From Chrysomallon squamiferum (lineage: Eukaryota; Mollusca; Gastropoda; Neomphalida; Peltospiridae), in the NCBI GenBank assembly GCA_012295275.1, contig CM022679.1, forward strand, positions 7,167,669 through 7,227,668: a stretch of DNA of 60,000 nt. The letters are read 5' to 3'. Each line of letters opens with the position of its first letter. The stretch's first letter is position 1. The position numbers and the translations under genes were made by a program. Below are positions 35,263-47,400 of the stretch, in pieces. The notes beneath the pieces were generated by a model. It saw only the letters and a program-made list of their open reading frames with translations, was not told the origin of the DNA and did not search any database.

Positions 35263-37252
35263 GCGATGCTTAAAGAAAATCCTCACTGATTTGATTAACG
35301 ACAAACTTTACATATTGTCTTTCAAGGTGTCTTTTTTGATGGTCGACTTTTCATACCTTTGATACGTCTGCGAACGTGACAAAGTGAAACTAAGTTTAAC
35401 ACCACCAAAATGCGGAAAATACTGGTCTGGTTATAAAAGTCGAACACAAACATCTTTCAAGGTGTCGAAAAAGCATAATTAAACTAGAAATTATTGAAAA
35501 TCGTGGCAAAAATTTAATAATGGTACTAGACATAAAGATGAAAATAAATTAAGAAAAAAAAATAATAATAAAGAGGGAGAAATAAATCTAGCTACATTTG
35601 GTGTTAAAATTGTCGTCATTTTAGTTGAATGCGAACGGATAAACCTTGACTTTGAAATACGTTTACAAATTAACGTGTTCTTTGTGTGTGTGTGTGTGTT
35701 TTGTTTTTGTTTATATATATCTATACACACATAACAACAACAATAACAACGGTGAAACAAATAAGTGCACATTCACAAAAATAAAAATTACTTTATTTCC
35801 ATACATATAATTTATTACAATTAAAACATATATATATATATATATTTCTTTGTTATTTTTTAAAAAAAAGCTCTTTACTGTAAACAAGTTTCAGGAATGT
35901 ACATTACTTATTTTACGATTTAACTGATCAAATGGTAGATTATAAAAACAAAGATTATCCATTATATATTCTATTTCTTTACACATTATGAATTCATGTT
36001 AATATTTCAAGGTTTAGAAAATTTATTTGTATAGTGTTGAAATAATATAGGCTACAAATTTTAATTAAGTGGCGTTAAATACCAATCTGAATTCAAGATT
36101 ATTAATAAGAAGCCCCTAGTATCTTGTTTTTTTTCTGTATGGAAGTGTATATGTCTGTTCTGGTTTCTGCGGAATAGCAAACAATAACTTAAAAACAATA
36201 ACAATAATAAAAAACTTTAAGACTTCTGTAATAGTCAAATTTAAAATGCATATTAAAATATACCTTTTATGAAATTAAATTAACAAAATGATTATAAAGA
36301 ATTGATTCTCTTTAGCTTAAAGAATCCTGAATTGGGGCATATTTAGCAAATAGTTTTGTAGACATAATGTATTTCATTATAGAACACAAAAATATATCCC
36401 CAAAATTAGAGGTAAATTTTTGGGATTAACAGATATCCATAATAGTTACATTCATTGACAATAATATCCAATGGTAAATAGGCTACACATAACTGAAAAT
36501 CAAAAACCTTTAAAGGTATAAATAAGTAACAAATAAATACTACTGTCCATACTAAACTAAAATCAAGGTAACTATATAAATAAATGCAAAATGTGCTTGT
36601 CGTCATAAGGCAATAAATAAGAATATATACCAAAATGCTTTGATTAATACTGAAAATACATATTATTTTATATATGAACAAACACTAATAAATATTAAAA
36701 ATGTTATTTAATACAGTGAAATATGATATTATGGCATTAATTTATTACTGTCAATAAATATGTGATTGGTAACAAGTAAAAAAGAATTTGTCTTAAATTC
36801 TGCCTTGCTTGATGTAATAGTATAAATAATGTTAAACTGGAAAAAATATATATAAAAATAAAAAAAAAAAAATAAAAACAAAACATTTAACTATCTTACC
36901 TCTAATTCAAAAACCAAATATAAAAAAGAACATATAAAACAATACCAAAAATGTAGAGACATTTTGTTGTGTTTTAAAACAATTAATTTCATAGTAAGAC
37001 TATAGCATGAACAGTGATCAGTGGTTTAAAACAAAACTGGTTACATCTGTTGCAGTCTGTTAACTGCTGGGTAAGGTTTTCATTAAATCAATAATTCTTG
37101 CAACACACACACAAAGTGACAAGCAAAACATGCATGTACGTAATGACCCATGTCACATTTTAGTGTTAAAATAAATACTACACATGACTTAGCAGTTTTT
37201 TTTAACAGTTATTTTTTTGAAGAACCTTTCACACAGAAGTATATTAATAGCC

Positions 37253-37420
37253 AATACTTTAGTGGTTTGATTTGTACTGTAGACTAATACTTTAGTTACT
37301 TAAATTTGTATGGTAGACTTAATACTTTAGTAGTTTATATTTTATTGCAGCCCAATACTTCAGTCAGTTATTTACATGTAATTTGAATGGTATTCTAATA
37401 CTTTACTTGTTATGTAGACC
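37253..37420. repeat. Degenerate minisatellite, five copies
   Basis: Five units start with AATACTT(T/C)A at 37253, 37286, 37321, 37354 and 37397. Three of them close with a GTAGAC motif before the next unit. Spacing is 33-43 bases and divergence is substantial, so this is an old tandem array. Confidence 0.7.
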
Positions 37421-39071
37421 ACTATTTAAAAACAGTTACTGCTGCATGTAGATGTTATGAACTAAGTTTTAAAAATAGCCATAACCTGAGTTTTAACTTA
37501 GCTATTGATTTTCATGACGCATTCAAATTTTTTTAGATTCTTCATTGTCTTGTTTTTTTTTTGGTTGTTAAATGACTTCACAGTAGACTGAACATTTACA
37601 AATTGTAACCAAGTCTGCATTGTACATTATATGAAGTAATGCAGTTTGTTGTTGTGTCTATATTTGAATGAATGAAGTAAGAAACTATAACTTTCAAATG
37701 GAAAAAACAAATAAAAAAAACAAACTAATCACATTTATTAATTTTGTCATTCTTTGGCAGGTTAATTTACACAGCAGCTTTGTAACTTGATAATACTGGT
37801 GCAATGACAAGACAGTTTATGGACATTTTTAACTCATGCATGTATACCTACATATATATAACCTTGTTCTCAAAAACTTTCAAGTAAATTCTTCCTTTGA
37901 ATTTAAAAAAAAAAAAAAAAAAACCCCAGTAATAAATGAAAAAAATGATAAATATATTTTGTACATTAATTAAAAAACAAAACTTAACAGTTTTTGGAAT
38001 GTCTGTTGTGAAAATAAAATAGTTAAAGAAATTAAAATTACTGAAAAAAATAAAATAATTTTAAAACGTGGTTAAAAAGTACAGACAAAAACGGATACTC
38101 AAATAACAATTACTGAGCAGGTTGTTAATTTAAAATGTGCTTAATGTTACATGGAATGGATGGTATTCATGCTGCTTTAAAACAAAAGTTATTTGTAAGA
38201 ATAGTTACCCGCCACTACTATAGTTAAATATCATTAATAAAACAATGAAAATTAAATTTTCTGGATAGTTTTATGGCTGGAAAGGTAAGATGATATATTT
38301 GTTTTTATTTGTATCCCAATATATTATGTCAAATACTATGAAATTGTGTCTGTAAAGGTATTCCGAGGTTGAAGGAAGACAAATAATACATAATATTTGA
38401 TTGTTTTTTTGAAAAAAAATATTCTTCACCTATGGATCAATTGTATGTATTGAAAATCCACATTAAAAACAACATATTAAACATTTTATCTAAAATTCAA
38501 AATCCCAGCCAGTAATCTGGCTAAAGATCATTAATTAATGTCTACACACTATAAAATAATGTAACAGTACCCACAAACATGATGAGCACAAAATTAATGC
38601 TAAAATCATATCATACTTTCAAAATAAAGTCAGCTGGGAGACGTTCACGTTATTCTGTAAGGAATGTTATCAGTATGACTGAAGCAATCTTTTCAACAGG
38701 AATTGTGTTATGTATAAAAAATGTATAAAAACATAAAACTAATACAGTTGTTTCCAACTGCTGCTGCAGTTAATGGCACTGTTTAATTAACATATCTGTA
38801 TAATTAGTAATGTTACCGACTCACATCACACCTGTGCAATTTTTTTTTGTTTTGTCCTGAAATAATCCATAATTATTCCTGCAAAGAAAACTAAACAGAT
38901 TTTAATACTCATTTATTTGTTTTTCATAAATCATAATTTGTTTGGCCAACTTCTTCTTAATTCAAATGTTGACCAATTTTTTCCCCCCAAACTCTTTGTT
39001 TTTGGCACCTAACAGTTGCTACTGTGTATATAGCTATGTATTTCCATCATGTTACTTTTTACACAGAAGAT

Positions 39072-39077
39072 TTTATT
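39072..39077 (-). terminator. Candidate CEP112 polyadenylation signal
   Basis: AATAAA on the minus strand about 52 bases after the predicted stop. If used, the 3' UTR would be very short. Confidence 0.35.
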
Positions 39078-39128
39078 GGGGAACTAGTTCTAGAACCAAA
39101 TGGTCCCAATGTGTTTCTCAATCTCAGA

Positions 39129-42100
39129 TCAAGTTCCTTCCTGCAAAATGGTTGCTCTCTGCTGCAATGAGTTCACCTGTGATCTCAAAGACTCAATAGT
39201 CTCTTCAAGTTCCTACAATGTACAATGTTCAAAGTAATCAGAAAACATATACTTTATTTTGATCTCACTGTCTTTTCTGTATTGTTATCTATTCATACAT
39301 ACTCATATATATTCATAAAATAAATAATTTTTAATAATAATAATAACCTTACTTGTGTGCTTTTTATTTGCAAAATGAGATTTGAAAATATTTGATAAAT
39401 TTATATGTGCTCTGTGCACAAAACTGTGCAAACACATGCTACATATAGATATATACATACAAAGAAAATATTTAACTCATAACCATGAACATAGATATAC
39501 ACACATTTACATTAAACCATTAACTCATAAAGGCAACTCATAACCCATAACATTAACTCATAACTGCAAACAGACATACACACACATATACATATAGATA
39601 ACATTTAATTCATATCTGTATACATTAACACACACTTGTGTTCAGACAGATAGACAAAAAGACATACCTGTCTGACTTCTACAGGTATAAGTCCTCTCAA
39701 TTTATCTTCATAACTGAGTTTCAGGCGTGTCACCTACAAATCAGAGTCAAAGAATATTTTATATACATCAAAATCAAAGTTACATAAGTTAATATACATC
39801 AGCCTTTATGTTCCACTACACAGGCAGTTTCTGTTGTTTAGAAGTTTTCTTACAATCAGTTTGGGTGAACTTGTTTGACAGATTCATATATAATTCTAGT
39901 TGTGTAATGTTTTCACTAAATTAAAGTGTACATAAGCTGATTTATTTAAAGATTTTGATCAGTTCTGTGTGACAGTGGTAAGCACTGGACAATATCAAAT
40001 CAACTCAATTTAATTTTAAAGTGTTAATGCAGATAAAGATTTTTGTGCTATATTTACTGACAGATATGGATGGCATTCAACTTTAAAGTCACCAGTGTTT
40101 TTGTGATTTAAACTGAAACTGCACAATGTAAAAATCAAAAGAATACTTTTATTTAAAAGGAATATACATGTAATTAATTCCCTCTCCCTTCATGCATTCT
40201 ATATCCTTTGGAAAATGCTAATAAACATACAAATATTGTAATAAGTTACATAATAATTAAAATGACCTTGGCTTCGTGTTCTGATTCTTCTTTCTGTAGC
40301 TGTCTTTCCAGACTTCGTGTTCTCTGTCTGTGGTTGTCCAGTTCTTTCTGCAGGCTCTGCAGTGCAAGTCACACAACAAATATGAAACTAGCTTATACAT
40401 TTTATAACTGTCTACGTAAAAAGAAATAAAAATAAACTAATATGCGTAAAACCTGCAATAGTAATTAATAAATAATGTACTAATATTTATATATATGTAA
40501 ATTTCCTACTAAATTTCCTATAATTACTGAATTAATGATTTTGAAATTTTCCTTTGATTTCCATACTTTACAAAAAATAATCTCTTATATACACATTTCA
40601 ACCTCTTTCATATACAGAAATGTGTTATAAATTCATTACACTGAGATGTAATCCCTGATTTTACTGCAGACTTATGTATTTCTATTTTATAAAATATAAA
40701 TATTCAACAAAGAAAATTTGAAAACTATTACTAACTGCAAGAGTTGAGGAATACTGTTTCTTCAAAGCTTTCCTCACTTCCTCAGTCTGACCACTGACAT
40801 CCGACATCATCCTATCCTTGCTTTCTTGAAGTCTAACAAAGATAAATTATAATCAAAAATTTCATCTAAATTAAAAAAAACCAAAAACAAATTTGAGCTA
40901 ATAACAACAACTGCATCCATTTAAAAAAAATTTTAGTTTCAGACTTTATAAAGAAATTCATTTCACCTTTGTTTCTAAAACACACTTTGAAGTGCAACAA
41001 CCACAACTGAATTATTAAAAAGGGAATCAAATGAAAGTTGGAAAAGTGATGTAGAAAAAACCTGCAGTAAATTCTTAAGAACATGTAACATATTTTTAAA
41101 GATAAACATTACATTCTGCAAGTATTAAATAAAATATAAATATTATTAAAAAAACATGACTACTTCTTTAAAAAACATACCTCTTTTTTTCTTCTTGTAA
41201 CTGATTTATGGTTGCATGAAGTTCTGCAATTGTCTTTAAAATAAATATAAAAATAAAACTCAGAGGAATACTGTAATTTCTATAAAATATATAAAAGAAC
41301 ATTTTTAAATATTCATTCTGCTAATTTAAGAGAAAGAGAAAACAGGCAAACACCTTTTCTACCCCACAAAAACATCTCACAGAAACAGGCAAGAAATAAC
41401 ACAATTTAAAATATTGCATATTATATAATTCCCCCCTCTAGTTTGCTGTCCTAAGTTGTCATTTTAATGATTTTTCTACGATAAAATTATATTAATATAT
41501 AAATTAGTGTAAACAAATTTTACTCTTTCTTAATAATTACCCATTTTATTATTTTATTACAAGACATTTGTTTTTATTTTAAGCACCATATATACATTTT
41601 ATTTTATAACATTTATTCTTTTACTGCAGTTTATTCCTTCACATTTATTATTATCAGATGTTCCATTATATTTATTTACAAAATATCCCTCAACTTGTAT
41701 TAATTATAATCTTGTAATATATATGTTCTTTAATATTTAATTATTTTAAAATTTACATTCTATTACATTTGTAGTTTATGACAGCAGATTCCTTAACATT
41801 TAAGTACAAAGTTACATTCCTTTATCTCCATAAATGATAAATATATAAATAGCATAAAAAAACAGACATTTCTTGAGAGAAATACCATCTGCTAGGCTTT
41901 CTAAAACAATTTATCAGTATTTGTACAGAAGAAATTAGTTTTTTAAGAATAAAAGAAGTGTTTCTTCAATTTCAAAATGAAAGTATTGTTAGCTATTCTT
42001 GGAATTATAGCTTTGTATCAGGTATGCATTAATGATTATTAGGAAGTAATTTTTAAAAAAAAGTTATATTTTATATTAAGAAACTTTTGGATTTAAAATT

Positions 42101-42634
42101 TATATTCATTGTAATAATTTTTATGTAATATATATTTATATTTATAACATATATAACAATCAAAGGTTATGAAATATATAGACAAAATAACACAAGAAAA
42201 TTCAAAATGATCAAATTCTTTTTTTTTTATCTGAAATCATAAAATCAGTAAAGAAATAAAACAAATCCAAAAACTTCATAAAATATAATTTACTACTACT
42301 ACTACTAATAATAATAATAAATTTACAATTACTTTTATGCATATAATAATAACATTACAGAATGTAATACTGCTGCTGAAACAGTATTTAAAGTAAACTT
42401 TGTAAACAAGCCCTGTTAATGCCCCTTCTTGAGGAAGTTTTACTTAACAATTTTACATTTAAATTCACTGTAGTTATATAAGAAATAAATCAAGGAAAAC
42501 TTCATCTATTAAAACAATCTGTAAAATTAATTAAAAAAAGAAAAGAAAAAAGAAATAACAAATAATAATTTACAAAACTAAAAATAATTAATAAAAAAGT
42601 TAAATAAATAAATAAATAAAATAATAAAAATAAA

Positions 42635-42698
<64 letters not shown>

Positions 42699-44253
42699 GC
42701 ATATTTATTTTTGAGAACAATTTTTATCCAGGAACCTAATTAGTTAAAAATTACTTTGTTAAAAGAAACAATGAAAATAAAGAAATAGAATAATCCCAAA
42801 CCCCATCAAAAACCCCCAAAACAAAACATAATAACAGTTAAGTTTTGTTTCTTCAGGTAACTGAAGCAGTTGAGTGTCACACATCAAGTGACTGTAATGC
42901 AGATGAATGCTGTGCTAAGCGAAATGGTCCTCTTATTTTAAGCAAGAGGCAGCTGATTGGAGCCATCCAACCATCTGTTGACACAGTGGGTAAGCAGTTA
43001 TGCTAACAATCCAGAATACAAATTAACTATTGATGTTGACAAAACACAGTGGGTAAGCTATTCTCCCAGTAATCAAGAACACATTTTAACAACTAATGAT
43101 GACAAAATGAAGTAGGTAATCTATTAGGCCAATATTAAAGAAATCAAATAAACAACTAGTGATGCCAAAAGTTAACTGAATTTTCATCACATCTATTTCT
43201 TATTTACTACAAAGATAATTATTTTCATTCAAGCATAGTTCATTAACATTACAGTTTTTTAAAAAGCAAGGCTTTATTTCTGCTTTAATGGTAGTTAAAA
43301 TTAAAGCTATTTCTATTACTTCTGTCTAATTATTAATTCAAGCACTAATTAATTTACAGACTTTGATTCCAGTATGTCTGAGAAATAATTATTCATTACT
43401 TTTATTCATTTACACACAAAGATTTTGATTAACTATTTAAAACATAAATTTACAAAACAATTTACTAATTTTGTTATTTAAATAGGTGTAATATTATTGA
43501 GTATAAGTAAACTGTGCATTATTATGTATACACTACCATCTACGTTTTGTTAAAACAGATTAGCTACAGTTAATATGATAAATAGGTGATTCTTTTTTTT
43601 ATCCAAATTACATTTGAGAAAAAGCTGCTAAGTATTGTCATACTATAAATGATCTGATAGTCAGCAGTTTCTCTTTCTCCTTCCTCTCCAAAAACTCCAA
43701 CAAAAATTTATTCTTTTTCTACTGATTGCTTTTAAGTATTTCCATAGTAAATTCAAACTAAATTTGTTAATAATAATAATATTTAATAATAAATAAATAA
43801 ATAAATACATTAATTTTTTCTTTTCTTTTTTTAAATAAAATTTTATTTAATTTGTTTTTATTACTATTTCTTTCTATTATTGTCAGGTACATGTAGGAGA
43901 TACAACTTAGAGGGAGAGCACTGTAGTATTTTTGACAAGCCCAATGGTTTCTGTGGTTGTGCTGCAGGACTACAATGCACCTATGTAAAAACCAGCCTCA
44001 GATCAGCTGCAGCCTTTCCAGGCTTCTTCCACTGCTCTAAGAACTAAGTGATAATTTTTGCTTGAACTCTAAGTGCCATGGATTCGCATTAAATCTAACA
44101 CAATGATATTTGCAAATATTCATTTTCATGAGAGTGTAAAATGATAAATAAATTGATGAAATCTGAAATTTGTATCACAATAATTTATTATTATAGTATT
44201 ATTTCTTTTTCTCTTTATTATATCGTTGTTTATCTGTAACTTATTCAGATTAA

Positions 44254-44291
<38 letters not shown>

Positions 44292-44408
44292 TTTCTAGCC
44301 CTGATTTTACTACAATGAATAAAAAAATAATAAAAAAAAAAAAAAAAAAAAAAAAATCACTATTTCACTGCATGTTTTGAAACATTTGGCTGATAAATTA
44401 AAAATTAA

Positions 44409-44441
<33 letters not shown>

Positions 44442-47400
44442 TGTAATTATAATAATAACAAAAGCAACAAAAATAATCACAAATCCTACACAAACTAATG
44501 AGGAGGACAAAATGTTAAGAACTTTAACAAATAATTTATTCATCTTTTCATTATAACTAAGTAAATAAATAAATAAGTAAATAGTAAGTAAGTAAATAAA
44601 TAAATAAATAATATAATGATTTAAAACACATCTTTCTTTTATCTTCCATTGATTGATGTTTTACAAAGTAATAATTATTCAAAATAAATAAATAAATAAA
44701 TAAATAATATTACTTTTTCTTGCTGTTTATCACTTTTAAATTATTAGTCAGTTATGCCCATTACATCTACAATGTGATAAAAAACTATGAATTAATGTTC
44801 TATGTAAGTAAAGTGTAAACTCTGGACTTGAGTATGCATTAAAAAGAATAAAAAATAAAAAATAAAATAAAAAATAAAATAAAAAATAATAATGAAAAAA
44901 CAATTAAGCAATTGTTAACTGTGCCTCTTTAGTGTCATTAATTGTGAAATATTACCACATACAAGAGAACCTGCCTGTAACTGAAACATACATACGTGAA
45001 GTATTATAACATACAAAAATAATAATGAACTTACATAATTAATAATTAATCCCTTATCTGAAATATTTTGGGCCAGAAGATATTTGAAAAATCCACATTT
45101 TGAGAATATAATAAGAAATCCTAAACCAGATTATTTCTATTTCTGCATGTATCCATAGGCTGAAGATAATTTTATAAAATATTTTAAAAAGTTGGTTATG
45201 CCAAACCATCAGAATGCTAGGCTCTCAACATTTTAAAAGTTTAAAATTTTTAGTTTTTCAGATATGAAGATTTTGTTAAGAGATGCTCAAGCTATATTTA
45301 TAAGTGTACAAATAATAATTTTGTTAAACATCTGGCTTTGGTAAACAAATGGGATTTCTCTTATTATTAAAAATTATTTACTAATGTTGAAAAATAAAAA
45401 CAAATATACACATCATTATTTTATGAATATAACTATATATAAAACAAATAAAATTAGAATGCTGGCTGAAATATCAACAAAACTAAGGGGATATTTATTT
45501 TTCATTCATTAACTGCAGCACCTAAATTCAAGTTAAAGAGGAAATATTTGTGAATTCCAAAACTATAGTTATGCAAATGTAACAAGAATATTTTGGGAGT
45601 AACAATTCAGAATAATTCAGATATTATTCTTATTCTTATACTTCTTCTTCTTCTTATTATTATTATTATTTAGTGTCATTAGGTTAAAGAAATAACATTT
45701 CAAAAATGCTAATGAATAAGAATTAAAATAACTTGTGGTTAACAATCTTTAATGACATGTAAAGGGAAGTAATCTGTACTGAATGATACACAAACCAATA
45801 ATATTTCCATTACCACAAAACTCGTTTTAAGTAAAAATAAATTATTAATAACTACATTACTACATAAGAAATAAAGATCTTTTCTCTTATTAAACATTTA
45901 ATACATAAAGGGATAATTACATAAATATTTTTAAAAATAAAAAAATAAATTAAAAAATTTATAAAACATTTAATAAAGGGAACTTTATTAACCTGACAGA
46001 GAAATTACAAAAACAATAATAAAATAAAATGGAAAATTAGGTTTTAGGAAAAGAAATCATTTTGTAATAAGAATAAGAAAATGTTTACAATTTCCAAATC
46101 TCAAACAAAACATGCTCTGTATCACAGGAATGATGAGTAAAATAAATAAAGTCTCTCTATAGGTAAATCATGCATGACGGTTACTTTGGTTATAATAATT
46201 ATGATAACATTATTACACTATATAATTAGGAATAATATAAAAATAACAAAATGTTATTCACCTCAGCTGACTTCTGACCTCTTTCAGAATATTCTTTCTC
46301 TATATCCTTTAGTCTCTGATTAGTCTACAAGTTAAAGTATACAATGAATAAAAATTAAAAAAAAAAAATTTAGAGTCGATCATGAGATGGGACAAAATGA
46401 TTATATTTAGGAATGTTAGGACAGCAAGCAAGATGATAAAAATATTATAATAATTTTTAATGTCAGTTATTAATTCACATGCAATTTAAACAAATTTCTT
46501 GAAATTAATTTATGCAAATACCTAACAAATTTTTTGTATTGTCTCAATCCAAAAAAATTAGCTGTTTCATAATTAATATATTGAAAATATTATTTAAATT
46601 GAACATACATAGTTAGTCTGAGTTTTTGAACTTTTATATTATTATTAATATTATTTAAATGATATGAATTCTACACTCATCTGCATGAATAAATTTAAAT
46701 AATGCAGAACTGCAATTACAAACATGCATATATGTGTGATCACACATGCACACCCACACCCACACATTCATACCCAAAACAAAACAACTAACTGCTAAAT
46801 ACAGTTTACGCAAAAAAGTCTATTAAAAATTTCTGTGAATGTTTCTTACTCAGCCTGTGCAAACAACCAAGTATGATTATAAAATACCAAGTTTGAGGAG
46901 ATGCATATAATAATTAGCTTTGTGGATCTTATTTTATCTTTATATATCATAACCTCAGAATCAAGAAAAACAAAAAAGCATCCATGTATTTCATGTCATT
47001 ATGGTATTTATGAGTTTATGTTCAAATATCAACATATCCTATAAAACCAGTTAATGTTCAGATAAACATACAACAATTACTTGAATGTTCATATCATTAC
47101 ACATACAAATTAAAATAATTCTACAGTAGGTACTTTAATCTAGTTAGGCATAAAATAAGCTGATTTTTATTTAAATGTATTACACATATAATTAATCTAT
47201 TATTTGTACAACCACAGATATATATTGTGAGAATTCACAGTAGATAATTTATGATTTATTCTAGCAAGATACAAAACAGATACTTGAAAATATGTATAAA
47301 AAAAGGTAATTAAAATTTAAAGTGATTTTTTGAACAATTTCAGATACATATTAAAAAAGACTTTATATAATACTTTGTTCTAAGAGGTATAAAACTATCA

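Larger units (their letters stand above)
34860..39128. other. Intergenic region between divergent-side ATF4 promoter and the CEP112 3' end
   Basis: No coding exon is supported over about 4 kb. It contains (AAT)n at about 35003-35060, (TTA)n at about 35213-35261, a short (TG)n near 35681-35699 and A-rich runs near 36860 and 37900. A degenerate 33-43-bp tandem repeat lies at 37253-37420. The right end presumably includes the CEP112 3' UTR on the minus strand, with a candidate AATAAA at 39077-39072 only about 52 bases after the stop. If longer isoforms exist, more of this region may be UTR. Confidence 0.55.

Noticed and set aside
42502-42720. Poly-Leu minus-strand frame resembling a signal or membrane segment
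   Set aside because: Translation of the (AAT)n microsatellite.
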